The translations under genes were made by a program, and so were the position numbers. Below the pieces are notes generated by a model, which was not told the origin of the DNA, did no database searches, and saw nothing but the letters and a program-made list of their open reading frames with translations. From Namhaeicola sp039714555 (GTDB lineage: Bacteria > Bacteroidota > Bacteroidia > Flavobacteriales > Flavobacteriaceae), in the NCBI GenBank assembly GCA_039714555.1, contig JBDLJB010000006.1, positions 73,346 to 137,345 of the forward strand: a stretch of DNA of 64,000 nt. Direction: 5' to 3'. Of this stretch, positions 1 to 9,110 are shown piece after piece. The first letter of the stretch is position 1. Each line of letters opens with the position of its first letter.

Positions 1-1
1 G

Positions 2-130
2 CAAGAAACCATACGTGATTTTATCGCTTTTCCTAAAAATAATTCAGGAAGAGATGTAATGATTGATGCACCTTCTAAAATTGATGAAGAACAATTGAAA
101 GAGTTAAACTTAAAATTGGATTTAAAATAA
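2..130 (+). CDS. aspS: Aspartate--tRNA ligase, C-terminal end (partial)
   Basis: Only the last 42 codons and the stop are inside the window; the gene enters from the left edge. The translated tail contains IRDFIAFPKNNSGRDVMIDAPS, written here in parts as IRDFIAFPKN and DVMIDAPS, followed by an EEQLKELNLKL helix. This is the characteristic end of bacterial AspRS, where the last catalytic segment is followed by a short helix. The enzyme charges tRNA-Asp with aspartate in the cytoplasm. The ClC gene starts 21 bases after the stop, so the two may be cotranscribed. The call rests on a short tail and cannot be checked against the catalytic core. Confidence 0.8.
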   Translation, partial: QETIRDFIAFPKNNSGRDVMIDAPSKIDEEQLKELNLKLDLK

Positions 131-151
131 GATCAAATTTTTAATTTAAAA

Positions 152-1939
152 ATGCCTAATTCAAAAATACTATTTACTAAATTTTTAAAGTGGAGATATA
201 AACATATTTCTAATCAAAATTTTATTAGAATAGCCAGTGCTATTATTGGTTTTATGGCCGGAATAGGTGCGGTAATACTAAAGAATTTAACACATTTTAT
301 TCAGCAATTACTTGAGGTTGAATTTATTAAAGATATACATAAAGCTTTTTATTTTATTTTTCCAATTATAGGATTATTATTAGTTCTTTGGGTTATAAAG
401 TTTGTTGTGAAAAGCCCTGTTGGGCATGGTATTCCTTCAACATTATTTGCTATTTCAAAATTGAAAGGATTAATGCCTCGTCGTCAAATGTGGGCATCTT
501 TAATTACAGCACCATTAACGGTTGGTTTTGGTGGTTCAGTTGGATTGGAAGGACCAACTGTAGCAACAGGAGCAGCCTTAGGTTCAAATTTTGCACGATT
601 ATTTCATTTAAATCAAACAACTAGAACTTTATTAATTGGCGCTGCAGCTGCAGGTGCTATGTCATCAATTTTTAAAGCACCAATTGCAGCGATAGTTTTT
701 GCCGTTGAGATTTTTAGTTTAGAGTTGACTTTAGCTTCAATGATTCCTCTATTATTAGCATCAATAACAGCAGTTTTAACCTCATATTTCTTTTTTGGAG
801 ATGATGTATTACTCCATTTCCAAATTCAAGATAAATTTGCTTTAAATGATGTTTCATTTTATATTATTTTAGGAGTATTTACCTCTATAATTTCAATTTA
901 TTTCAGTACAGTTTATTTTCAGATAAGTGATTTTTTCAAAAGGTTTATTAATCCTTATAAAAGATTATTAATTGGAGGAATATTAATTGGGATTATTGTA
1001 TTTTTTATTCCACCACTTTTTGGAGAAGGATATGAAACGATCAACAATATTTTAAGAGGCAATATAGATGCGGTATTATCAAATAATATATTCCATACAG
1101 TTACAGATGATTTTTGGATAATTATTGCATTTCTTGTTGGTTTAGTAGTTTTTAAAGTAATTGCCATGTCCTTTACCTTTGGTGCTGGTGGTGTAGGTGG
1201 AGTTTTTGCACCTACTCTTTTTACAGGAAGTATTACGGGTTATATATTTGCTATTATCACTAATAATAGTAATTTATTTAATCATCAATTATCGTCAACA
1301 AATTTTGCGATGGTTGGTATGGCAGGTTTAATGGCAGGTGTTCTTCATGCTCCTTTAACGGCAATTTTCTTGATAGCTGAAATCACAGGAGGATACGAGC
1401 TATTTATACCTTTAATGATTGTGTCATCAATTTCTTTTTTAATCACAAAACATTATATTCCACATAATATATATGCAGCTGAATTAGCAAAAAGGGGTGA
1501 GCTTTTTACACATAATAAAGATAAAAATGTATTGATGTTATTGGATATTGATAAAGTAATTGAAACGAATTTTATTTCGCTTAACCCTGATATGTTTTTA
1601 GGTGATATTGTTAATAATGCTGTTGCTAAATCATCTCGTAATCATTTTCCTGTTGTGAATGAAGAAAATGAATTTTTAGGAATACTCACACTAAATGATA
1701 TTAGAAGTATCATGTTTGATAAAAATTTATACGAAGAAGTTAAAGTTAGAAGTTTAATGAATAGCGCTTCTGAAATAATTTATTATGAAAAAGATTCAGC
1801 AGAAGATATTTTAAATAAGTTTAAAGCAACTGGAGCGTGGAATTTGGTTGTAATTAAAAATGGTAAATATCATGGATTTATTTCCAAATCCAGATTACTG
1901 ACAGCTTATAGAAGAAAGTTAATTCAGGTAACAGCTTAG
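152..1939 (+). CDS. ClC-family chloride channel/antiporter with CBS domains
   Basis: This is an inner-membrane ClC protein of 595 residues: about 450 residues of membrane core, then a cytoplasmic pair of CBS domains (about 465-590). The selectivity signatures are visible: GHGIP near residue 91, GSVGLEGP with the gating glutamate at 133, GGVGGVFAPTLF near 350, and the GGY tyrosine near 428. Two positions differ from E. coli ClC-ec1. The Ser of GSGIP is His92, and the internal proton-transfer glutamate (ClC-ec1 Glu203) aligns with Ile187, next to a conserved Glu186. By family knowledge the second change suggests channel-like or altered proton coupling, but this is inference. Its stop overlaps the end of the convergent glpQ by 4 bases. 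Confidence 0.93.
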   Translation: MPNSKILFTKFLKWRYKHISNQNFIRIASAIIGFMAGIGAVILKNLTHFIQQLLEVEFIKDIHKAFYFIFPIIGLLLVLWVIKFVVKSPVGHGIPSTLFAISKLKGLMPRRQMWASLITAPLTVGFGGSVGLEGPTVATGAALGSNFARLFHLNQTTRTLLIGAAAAGAMSSIFKAPIAAIVFAVEIFSLELTLASMIPLLLASITAVLTSYFFFGDDVLLHFQIQDKFALNDVSFYIILGVFTSIISIYFSTVYFQISDFFKRFINPYKRLLIGGILIGIIVFFIPPLFGEGYETINNILRGNIDAVLSNNIFHTVTDDFWIIIAFLVGLVVFKVIAMSFTFGAGGVGGVFAPTLFTGSITGYIFAIITNNSNLFNHQLSSTNFAMVGMAGLMAGVLHAPLTAIFLIAEITGGYELFIPLMIVSSISFLITKHYIPHNIYAAELAKRGELFTHNKDKNVLMLLDIDKVIETNFISLNPDMFLGDIVNNAVAKSSRNHFPVVNEENEFLGILTLNDIRSIMFDKNLYEEVKVRSLMNSASEIIYYEKDSAEDILNKFKATGAWNLVVIKNGKYHGFISKSRLLTAYRRKLIQVTA

Positions 1940-2937
1940 TTTTCTTTTAAAAATTCAATAGCTTTATCAGGAAAATCAGTAAAAATACCATCAACATTAG
2001 CTTTATAAAAACCAAATTCTAATAAATTATTAAAAGTTGTAAATTCTCCTAAATGATCGGCTCTAAAAGTAAAAGCATGAACTTTTAAACCAAGATCATG
2101 TGCGTTTTTCACCAAATTAGAAATAATAATTTTTTCTTCTTGATCATAACCAGCAATTAGAAGATTTATCCTAGGCCCAACGGCATCTGCATAAGTTGCA
2201 TATTTATTGAGTAATTCTTCTTGTCCTGGAGTACCAATCAATTGAGTTAAAAAAAGTTTACTTTTTAAATCATTTCTTATTCGTTTTAATTCATCAACAT
2301 CAAAACATTGTAAAATACAATTGTCGGTTTTTGTTTTATAACCATAATTGTTTAAAATTTTCAATACAATTAGAGAAATATCTTTTCCATTTTTACGATG
2401 AAATTCCGGATTTTTAATTTCCGGATAAATTCCAATATTATTTCCAGTACTTTTATTTAAACCTTGAATCAATTCAATTTCATCCTGTAAAGAATGTAAT
2501 TTAAAATTTGATTTTTCTGAAAGAGGAAACCTGTCAGGAAATATTTGTTCTTTAGTTTTAGGATTAAATCTTTCATAAACAGTTAGTTGTATAAGTTCCT
2601 CATAAGAAAAATCAATCACATAAAAACGCCCATCTTCTCTTGATCGGTTTGGAAATTTTGAAGTGATGTTAGTAACATCGTCTAAATAAATATCGTGAAT
2701 TACAATAGGCACATCATCTTTGCTTAAAACCAGATCTTGTTCAATAAAATCAACATTCATTGCATAGGCCATTACTTTAGATTCTATTGTATGTTCAGGT
2801 AAATATCCTGAAGCACCTCGATGAGCTATAACTAGTTTATTATTTTTTTCTTTCACTTTAATCTGAGAATTTACTTGCTGGGTTAAATTGATAAAAAACA
2901 AAAAAAATAATATATAAATTTTATACATTGAATACAT
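1936..2937 (-). CDS. glpQ: Glycerophosphodiester phosphodiesterase (periplasmic)
   Basis: This hydrolase of the GDPD/PI-PLC TIM-barrel family splits glycerophosphodiesters into glycerol-3-phosphate and an alcohol. At 333 residues it is close to the 358 of E. coli GlpQ. A hydrophobic signal peptide (residues 5-20, FFLFFINL) precedes the catalytic start AHRGASGYLPEHT (His39-Arg40), then EQDLVLSKDD and VIHD, which carry the metal and catalytic residues. A second methionine at codon 4 (start 2928) is an equally good start. It stands alone on the minus strand between the ClC gene and a small membrane protein. GlpQ and UgpQ-type proteins are hard to tell apart, but the signal peptide and the PEHTIES motif fit the exported GlpQ class. 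Confidence 0.92.
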   Translation of the reverse strand: MYSMYKIYILFFLFFINLTQQVNSQIKVKEKNNKLVIAHRGASGYLPEHTIESKVMAYAMNVDFIEQDLVLSKDDVPIVIHDIYLDDVTNITSKFPNRSREDGRFYVIDFSYEELIQLTVYERFNPKTKEQIFPDRFPLSEKSNFKLHSLQDEIELIQGLNKSTGNNIGIYPEIKNPEFHRKNGKDISLIVLKILNNYGYKTKTDNCILQCFDVDELKRIRNDLKSKLFLTQLIGTPGQEELLNKYATYADAVGPRINLLIAGYDQEEKIIISNLVKNAHDLGLKVHAFTFRADHLGEFTTFNNLLEFGFYKANVDGIFTDFPDKAIEFLKEN

Positions 2938-2995
2938 ATTTTAAATCCTAAAGATATAACTTTTTGTAATTTTGTATTTTAATATTGGGTTAAGT

Positions 2996-3223
2996 ATGAA
3001 GTTAGTTTTAAAAATAGTATTTGTTATTGTTGCAGGATTAATAATTTACGGATTTTATATCAATTCAGCAAATGAAGGACAGGGAGAAAAATTTATTGGA
3101 TTTGGCGTTTTGGTCTTTGCTTTTATTTTAATGCCATTGTTTATATATCATCGTTATAAAGATAAAGATCTGTCAAAATATCGTTTTTTAAATAAAAATG
3201 AGAAAAACGAAAAAAAGAATTGA
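2996..3223 (+). CDS. Small two-helix membrane protein, unknown function
   Basis: This 75-residue protein starts at the ATG at 2996; a longer reading from a TTG at 2972 is less likely. It has two hydrophobic helices (LVLKIVFVIVAGLIIYGFY and GFGVLVFAFILMPLFIYH) and a short, highly charged Lys/Asn/Glu tail. I recognise no family beyond the general two-TM hypothetical proteins common in flavobacteria. A TAnnTTTG -7 element (TAATTTTG, 2967-2974) lies just upstream, which fits transcription from its own promoter, although no -33 TTTG is visible. The neighbours, glpQ diverging and an outer-membrane barrel converging, give no hint of function. Confidence 0.6.
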   Translation: MKLVLKIVFVIVAGLIIYGFYINSANEGQGEKFIGFGVLVFAFILMPLFIYHRYKDKDLSKYRFLNKNEKNEKKN

Positions 3224-3237
3224 GAAAGAACAAATCA

Positions 3238-4659
3238 TCAAAAAATATAATTTAAGCCAATATACATCCCTGAGATACCATCCTGGTTATTAAATGTACG
3301 ACCATAATCTAATCCTACAACAAAATTTTCATTCAACGCAATTCGAAAACCTACCCCATAGCTATAGTGTGTTTTTTCAGCTCCAAAATTGAAATAATCA
3401 TCTATAGTATCACTATTTGGGTTTCCATCAGCATCATAACCAATAGCGTATTGACCCCATAAATTATAATCATTTAATGGAGTTGTTTCATTTATTGAAT
3501 GAACCTGATCTTCTAATGGAAGTAGTTGAACAACCCTACCGGCATCTAAAAAAGCATTTAATGAAAGATACCAATTTTGTTTCACCCATCTAAATTTTAA
3601 AAATTTGTAACGAAATTCGCCATTACCATAAACTTCACCATTTCCCACAACCCTATTTCTTCTTATACCTCGTAATGTTCGTTGACCACCTAGACCTTCA
3701 TTGGAGCTGCCTTTAAGCGTAACATTGTACATTATTGGAAGTCCAAAATAAGGCTCATTTCCTGTGATATTTCCTGTATATCCAAGTCGGTAGGCAAAGG
3801 TCAATTTATCTTTGATCACAGTAAAGAATTGTCTGTGCGTAAGATTTAATTTAAGATAGGATGTACTTGTATTCCCAATAAATTGAGGCACCCAAACCAA
3901 TACTGCCTCTGTCCAAATACCTTTTGTAGCATTTGTCCAATTATCTCGAGTGTCAAACATAGCGCCAACCTTAAAACCCAAAAAAGAACCGCCATTTGCA
4001 TTATCTGAATCTATTACACCCCATTTAACATACCTATCCCACAAACCTGGCATCTCATCAATTGGCCTTATTTTTTCATCATCTTTCCGTCCATTATTGT
4101 ATTTATCAACATCTACTGAATTAACGTCATAATTATAATATTCTAAACCTATCATCCAGCTCCAAGTTTTGTTGATTGGGTTTAATAGATCAAATTTTAC
4201 TTTTAAACGTTTTGTTTGATTTTTGTAGAACATTTTTGATTTATATGAAGTGTGTTCTCTATTTTCCCAATCTGCATTAATAACAGATTCATATCCATTA
4301 CCTCCTAAAAAATCATATTGCTCATCGGGTTCATATTTTATATCAAAATAAATTGTTTTTCCACGGATGAGTTTATTTGTTTCATATGAAAAATTATATT
4401 TACCACTTCCTTTGGTAAAACGTGATATTTCTAAGAAATACCGTTCGTAATATTTAGGATAAATATCACCCTTACCATAATTGTATAGATCGATAACACC
4501 TCCATACTGAAACCCTAGATCAGAGTTATAAGTAATTGCAGGCAATACACCAAAACTCCACCCTTTTTTTATATCTAAACCTGTTGAATCAATAGTTTGT
4601 GAAAAAGAAACATTAATTGCAAGGAGTAAAATAAAAAGAGTATTGTTAAGGTTTTTCAT
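3238..4659 (-). CDS. Omp85/BamA-like outer-membrane beta-barrel without POTRA domains
   Basis: This 473-residue protein has a signal peptide (MKNLNNTLFILLLAINVSFS) and then about 450 residues rich in alternating aromatic and polar strands, ending in LNYIF, a typical C-terminal aromatic for barrel insertion. The segment GGQRTLRGIRRNRVVGNG near residues 325-345 matches the L6-loop (V/I)RG(F/Y) signature of Omp85 barrels. No POTRA repeats fit in the short N-terminus, so it is not BamA itself. By length and the opening WSFGVLPAITYNSDLGFQYG it belongs to the Bacteroidota D15-like surface proteins (often DUF5982). Its substrate is unknown. It ends 14 bases from the convergent small membrane gene. 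Confidence 0.8.
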   Translation of the reverse strand: MKNLNNTLFILLLAINVSFSQTIDSTGLDIKKGWSFGVLPAITYNSDLGFQYGGVIDLYNYGKGDIYPKYYERYFLEISRFTKGSGKYNFSYETNKLIRGKTIYFDIKYEPDEQYDFLGGNGYESVINADWENREHTSYKSKMFYKNQTKRLKVKFDLLNPINKTWSWMIGLEYYNYDVNSVDVDKYNNGRKDDEKIRPIDEMPGLWDRYVKWGVIDSDNANGGSFLGFKVGAMFDTRDNWTNATKGIWTEAVLVWVPQFIGNTSTSYLKLNLTHRQFFTVIKDKLTFAYRLGYTGNITGNEPYFGLPIMYNVTLKGSSNEGLGGQRTLRGIRRNRVVGNGEVYGNGEFRYKFLKFRWVKQNWYLSLNAFLDAGRVVQLLPLEDQVHSINETTPLNDYNLWGQYAIGYDADGNPNSDTIDDYFNFGAEKTHYSYGVGFRIALNENFVVGLDYGRTFNNQDGISGMYIGLNYIF

Positions 4660-4670
4660 AGGAAATAGGA

Positions 4671-5120
4671 TTAGTTCAAATTTCTTTTTTCAATAAAAAA
4701 ACGTTTGATAATTTTGCCACATTCTTTTTCTAGAATACCCCCTATAACTTTGGTTTTTGGATGCAAAGATGTTTTATAATGTTGAAAACCTCTTTGTAAA
4801 TCATGAGCGCCAAAAACAATTTTATCTATTTGAGTCCAGTAGCTTGCTCCAGCACACATCTGGCATGGTTCTAAAGTAACATATAAAGTACATTTATGAA
4901 GGTATTTTCCGCCCAAAAAATCGGCAGCAGATGTAAATGCTTGCATTTCGGCGTGTGCCGTTACATCATTTAAAGTTTCAGTTAGGTTATGTCCGCGGGC
5001 AATAATTTTATCGTTGATTACAATAACAGCTCCAATAGGTACTTCACCTTTATTAAAGGCGATTTCAGCTTCCTGTAAAGCTTTACGCATAAAATATTCA
5101 TCAGTAAAAGGGCTTTCCAT
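4671..5120 (-). CDS. tadA: tRNA-specific adenosine-34 deaminase (or related nucleoside deaminase)
   Basis: This zinc-dependent cytidine-deaminase-fold enzyme has 149 residues, the usual TadA length. The zinc and catalytic motif HAEM (His56, catalytic Glu58) and the PCQMCAGA motif (Cys86, Cys89) are intact. The N-terminal EYFMRKALQEAEIAFNKGEVPIGAVIV is typical of TadA, which converts A34 to inosine in tRNA-Arg(ACG). A guanine-deaminase role cannot be excluded from the sequence alone. It starts one base after the murI stop, so the two genes are probably cotranscribed. Confidence 0.88.
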   Translation of the reverse strand: MESPFTDEYFMRKALQEAEIAFNKGEVPIGAVIVINDKIIARGHNLTETLNDVTAHAEMQAFTSAADFLGGKYLHKCTLYVTLEPCQMCAGASYWTQIDKIVFGAHDLQRGFQHYKTSLHPKTKVIGGILEKECGKIIKRFFIEKRNLN

Positions 5121-5121
5121 C

Positions 5122-5907
5122 TTAAAAATCTATTTTTTCGGCTATAAAGCCTTTATTAAACGAGTCGAGAAATTTTTGTAGAACTTGAGGTTCTTTATTA
5201 ATATAAAAGCGTTGTGTATTACTTGCAGAATTATTTAATAAATTCTCATTTTCTAATATTACTTTGGTTTGTCGTGCAATTGCTTCTCCTGAATCAAGTA
5301 CTTTAACTTTCTCTCCTACAATTTTATTAATTTGAGGAACTAGAAATGGATAATGCGTACAACCCAAAACCAGATAGTCAATATCATTTTCAAGCATTGG
5401 TTGTATATATTTGTTTAAAAGATCATTCATTTCAGATGATTCAATTTTATCAGATTCTATCAATGAAACCAAACCTTCACCAACTTGTTCGATGACACGA
5501 ATTCCTTGGGCAAAACTTTGGGAGGTTTCATATAACAAATCACTCTTTAAAGTTCCTTTGGTTGCTAAAATACCAACGGTTTTTGTTTTAGAACTTAAAG
5601 CAGCAGGTTTAATGGCTGGTTGCACCCTAATAAACGGAATATCATATTTTTCACGCAATTCTTTAACTGCATTTGTTGAAGCGGTATTACATGCTACAAC
5701 AATGATTTTGCATCCCTTTTCTAAAAGAAATTCTGTATTTTTAATGCTAAACTCAATGATTTTTTCTTTTGATTTTCCTCCGTAGGGAGCATTTCTACTA
5801 TCTGCTAAATAAATGATACTCTCATTTGGTAATAACTTGTGAATTTCTTTATAAATTGTAATTCCTCCAACTCCGGAATCAAATATGCCTATAGGGTTTC
5901 TACTCAT
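5122..5907 (-). CDS. murI: Glutamate racemase
   Basis: MurI interconverts L- and D-glutamate, supplying D-Glu for the peptidoglycan stem peptide in the cytoplasm. The 261-residue length is normal. The two catalytic cysteines are present: Cys73 in VVACNTAST and Cys183 in LGCTHYPF. The N-terminal GIFDSGVGG and LADSRNAPYGGKS loops that bind the substrate are also present. tadA follows one base downstream. The start lies about 60 bases from the divergent dxs start, so both promoters share a very short intergenic region. Confidence 0.96.
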   Translation of the reverse strand: MSRNPIGIFDSGVGGITIYKEIHKLLPNESIIYLADSRNAPYGGKSKEKIIEFSIKNTEFLLEKGCKIIVVACNTASTNAVKELREKYDIPFIRVQPAIKPAALSSKTKTVGILATKGTLKSDLLYETSQSFAQGIRVIEQVGEGLVSLIESDKIESSEMNDLLNKYIQPMLENDIDYLVLGCTHYPFLVPQINKIVGEKVKVLDSGEAIARQTKVILENENLLNNSASNTQRFYINKEPQVLQKFLDSFNKGFIAEKIDF

Positions 5908-5933
5908 TTTCTAAACAAATAAAAGCATGGTAT

Positions 5934-5964
5934 TTTGCTTGCGTCAAAGATAATTGTAGATTTG
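5934..5964 (+). promoter_or_regulatory. Bacteroidota-type promoter of dxs
   Basis: TTTG at 5934-5937, a 19-base spacer, and TAGATTTG at 5957-5964 match the consensus TTTG-N19-TAnnTTTG used by the Bacteroidota housekeeping sigma factor. Transcription is expected to begin about 5-7 bases beyond the -7 element, at or next to the GTG start codon of dxs at 5970, which implies a leaderless or nearly leaderless message. Confidence 0.6.
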
Positions 5965-5969
5965 TTATT

Positions 5970-7787
5970 GTGGAAATAAATAAATTAGAACATATTAACA
6001 GTCCGGCAGATCTAAAAAAATTATCGATTGATGAGCTACCTGAATTGGCAAAAGAAATTCGAAAATTTATCATTGATATTGTTTCTGAAAAAAAAGGGCA
6101 TTTAGGATCAAGTTTGGGTGTTGTTGAATTAACCATTGCACTGCATTATATTTTTGATACTCCTGATGATCTTTTAGTTTGGGATGTTGGTCATCAAGCC
6201 TATGTACATAAGATAATAACAGGTAGAAGAGATATTTTTAATACCAATAGACAGCTTGGAGGAATTTCAGGATTTCCAAAAAGAGTAGAAAGTATTTATG
6301 ATCCTTTTGGTGTAGGACATGCTTCTACTTCAATTTCTGCTGCCCTGGGAATGGCAATAGCATCAAGGTTAAAAGGAGATATTAAAAAACATCATATTGC
6401 GGTTATTGGTGATGCAAGTATTGCCGGTGGAATGGCTTTTGAAGCATTGAATCATGCAGGTGTTTCTAAATCTAATTTATTGATCATTCTTAATGATAAT
6501 GAAATGGGTATTGACCCTAATGTAGGTGCTTTAAAAAAATATTTAACCTCAGTTAAAAATGGAAGAAAGTCATCTAAAACCAGTCAACCGATTAATCTTA
6601 AGAAGGATTTGACAAGACAGGAAAATATTTTTGAAGCTTTAAATTTTTCATATTATGGTCCCATTGATGGGCATAATATTAAGGCCCTTATAACAGAGCT
6701 AAATAAATTAAAAAAAATTAGTGGACCAAAATTTTTACATGTTATTACCAAAAAAGGGAAAGGTCTCTATCAAGCGGAATTGGATCAAGTTACCTATCAT
6801 GCACCCGGAAAATTTGATAAAATTTCAGGTAATATTATTGTACAGCCCTATAAAAATTTACCTCCAAAATATCAAGATGTTTTTGGTTATACATTGGTAG
6901 AACTGGCTAAACAAAACAAAAAGATAATTGGCATAACACCTGCAATGCCCACAGGAAGTTCTTTAAAGTATATGATTGAAGAATTTCCCGAAAGGGCGTT
7001 TGATGTTGGTATTGCTGAGCAACATGCTGTAACATTAGCAGCAGGTATGACAACACAAGGAATGATACCTTTTTGTGCTATTTATTCTACTTTTTTGCAA
7101 CGTGCTTACGATCAGGTTATTCACGATGTTGCTATTCAAAAATTACCAATTATTTTTTGTTTAGACAGAGCCGGATTGGTAGGAGAAGATGGCGCTACAC
7201 ATCACGGGGTCTTTGATATTGCTTTTTTAAGAGTTATTCCAAATATGATCGTTTTTGCTCCTATGAATGAGATTGAATTGCGAAATATTATGTTTACAGC
7301 TCAATTAGGTTTAGATAAACCGATAGCCATTCGATATCCCAGAGGTAGAGGTTTTATAAAAAATTGGGTACAACCTTTTGAGAAACTTGAAATTGGTAAA
7401 GGAGAAATAGTTACTGAAGGTAATAAGTTGGCTATATTAACTATTGGAACTATTGGTGAAAGTATTAAAAAGATTGTAAATACTTTTCCTATAAATGAAA
7501 TTGCACATTATAATATGCGCTTTATAAAACCTTTGGATGAAGCTCTTTTAAATGTAATCTTCACAAAATTTGATAAAATAATCACAATAGAAGAAGGAGT
7601 TTTAACAGGTGGTTTTGGTAGTGCAATTTTAGAATTTGCTAACCAAAACAAGTATAATAATAGAATAAAAAATATTGGAATTCCAGATCGATTTATTGAA
7701 CAAGGGACCATTGAAGAATTATTTGAACAAGTTGGTTTAAATGAAAGCTCACTTTATAAAATTATTAAATCAATTTTAAAAGATTAA
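5970..7787 (+). CDS. dxs: 1-deoxy-D-xylulose-5-phosphate synthase
   Basis: This thiamine-diphosphate enzyme condenses pyruvate with glyceraldehyde-3-phosphate, the first step of the MEP isoprenoid pathway. At 605 residues it is normal length. Visible are GHLGSSLGVVELT, DVGHQAYVHKI, the ThDP/Mg motif GDASIAGGMAFEALNH with LNDNEMGI, the transketolase-like middle domain (AEQHAVTLAAGMT, LDRAGLVGEDGATHHG) and the C-terminal domain. The start is a GTG; no in-frame ATG exists upstream, and the alignable N-terminus (LEHINSPADLKKL) begins right after it. The gene is followed 14 bases later by a DUF3078 protein, a pairing seen in other flavobacteria. Confidence 0.96.
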   Translation: MEINKLEHINSPADLKKLSIDELPELAKEIRKFIIDIVSEKKGHLGSSLGVVELTIALHYIFDTPDDLLVWDVGHQAYVHKIITGRRDIFNTNRQLGGISGFPKRVESIYDPFGVGHASTSISAALGMAIASRLKGDIKKHHIAVIGDASIAGGMAFEALNHAGVSKSNLLIILNDNEMGIDPNVGALKKYLTSVKNGRKSSKTSQPINLKKDLTRQENIFEALNFSYYGPIDGHNIKALITELNKLKKISGPKFLHVITKKGKGLYQAELDQVTYHAPGKFDKISGNIIVQPYKNLPPKYQDVFGYTLVELAKQNKKIIGITPAMPTGSSLKYMIEEFPERAFDVGIAEQHAVTLAAGMTTQGMIPFCAIYSTFLQRAYDQVIHDVAIQKLPIIFCLDRAGLVGEDGATHHGVFDIAFLRVIPNMIVFAPMNEIELRNIMFTAQLGLDKPIAIRYPRGRGFIKNWVQPFEKLEIGKGEIVTEGNKLAILTIGTIGESIKKIVNTFPINEIAHYNMRFIKPLDEALLNVIFTKFDKIITIEEGVLTGGFGSAILEFANQNKYNNRIKNIGIPDRFIEQGTIEELFEQVGLNESSLYKIIKSILKD

Positions 7788-7801
7788 ATTTTACTTTTTG
7801 T

Positions 7802-9076
7802 ATGAAAACTATCATTCTTTTATTTTTTATTTTATTTTATTCTTTTTCATATACCCAAATAAGAGATTCTGTTAAGGTTTTAGAAACCAACAAAGTTAAA
7901 GTTCCTATTGACACTACTAAAATAATAGTAGAATTAAGAGAGTTAAATGCTGTTGATATGTTAAAAAATTATGATACAATTTTTACAACAGAATTAATTT
8001 CTATAAATAAAAAATTAATAGATTCTCTTTTAAAGCCATATTATATTATATCAATTGATTCCTACAGTAAAGATACTATTTTCAAACCTCGTTACAGGAT
8101 GAAAATTAACGAATTCACAAATGACACTTCCTATATTGTTAAACCTAAGGTTGAAAATTATATTAGGACTAAACTTGACTATGGAATAGATACCTTGAAA
8201 ATACCGGAACAAGTCAATCAAATAAAAATCAATAAGATAGTTCATGTTGTAGATCCGGAGTGGTGGAAAAATGAAAATAGTATAGCATTTGATTTCAATG
8301 AAGTAGCCTTTAAAAATTGGAATGCCGGGGGTGAAAATGCTATATCGGGATTGTTAAAAATTAATTTCGACAGAAAATATGAAAATCAAAATATTCTTTG
8401 GGAAAATGAAATTAGAATTAGGTATGGATTGAATAAACAAGAAGATAGAGAGCTTAGAAAAACAGATGATGAAATTAGAATAAATTCAACTTTTGGGTAT
8501 AAAAAAGAAATTGATTCAAAATGGTATTATTCCATGAAATTTAATTTTAATACTCAATTTACAGATGGATATAAATATCCGGATACTGAAAATCCTATAT
8601 CAAGGTTTTTTGCCCCTGCCTACTTGTTTTTTGGAGCTGGAACACAGTATATACTAAAGCCAAAATACTTTATAGTTTATTTATCACCATTAACTTTTAA
8701 ATCAACATTTGTTCATGATAAAAATTTATCAGCAGAAGGTGCTTTTGGTATTGAAAAAGGGAAAAAATCAAGGATACAATTTGGTACTTTAATTCAAAGT
8801 AGTTGGGAAACGGAAATTTTTAAAAATGTAGCCATGGTTAATAAGTTGTCCTTATATACGGATTATTTTAACAATTTTGGAAATATTGATGTAGATTGGC
8901 GATTAAATTTTAAATTTAAAATAAATAAATTATTTGAGGCAAATATAGGCACACATCTAATTTATGATGACGATATAAAATATAAAGAAGTTAATGAAGA
9001 AGGTGAAATCGAAATCTTTGGAGCCAGAGTACAATTTATGCAACAACTTGGTATAGGTATTTTATATAGTTTTTAA
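7802..9076 (+). CDS. DUF3078 outer-membrane protein
   Basis: This 424-residue exported protein has a signal peptide (MKTIILLFFILFYSFSYTQ), an N-terminal stretch of about 130 residues with DSL/DT-rich repeats, and a C-terminal part typical of DUF3078. That part starts at WWKNENSIAFDFNEVAFKNW and NAGGENAISG, then alternates aromatic strands, and the protein ends in IGILYSF, a likely beta-barrel end. The function of DUF3078 is not known; an outer-membrane location is inferred from strand pattern and terminal Phe. It lies 14 bases after dxs and is probably in the same transcript. Confidence 0.8.
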   Translation: MKTIILLFFILFYSFSYTQIRDSVKVLETNKVKVPIDTTKIIVELRELNAVDMLKNYDTIFTTELISINKKLIDSLLKPYYIISIDSYSKDTIFKPRYRMKINEFTNDTSYIVKPKVENYIRTKLDYGIDTLKIPEQVNQIKINKIVHVVDPEWWKNENSIAFDFNEVAFKNWNAGGENAISGLLKINFDRKYENQNILWENEIRIRYGLNKQEDRELRKTDDEIRINSTFGYKKEIDSKWYYSMKFNFNTQFTDGYKYPDTENPISRFFAPAYLFFGAGTQYILKPKYFIVYLSPLTFKSTFVHDKNLSAEGAFGIEKGKKSRIQFGTLIQSSWETEIFKNVAMVNKLSLYTDYFNNFGNIDVDWRLNFKFKINKLFEANIGTHLIYDDDIKYKEVNEEGEIEIFGARVQFMQQLGIGILYSF

Positions 9077-9110
9077 TAAATGAAAATTGATGAATAGTTA
9101 TAAATCATTT

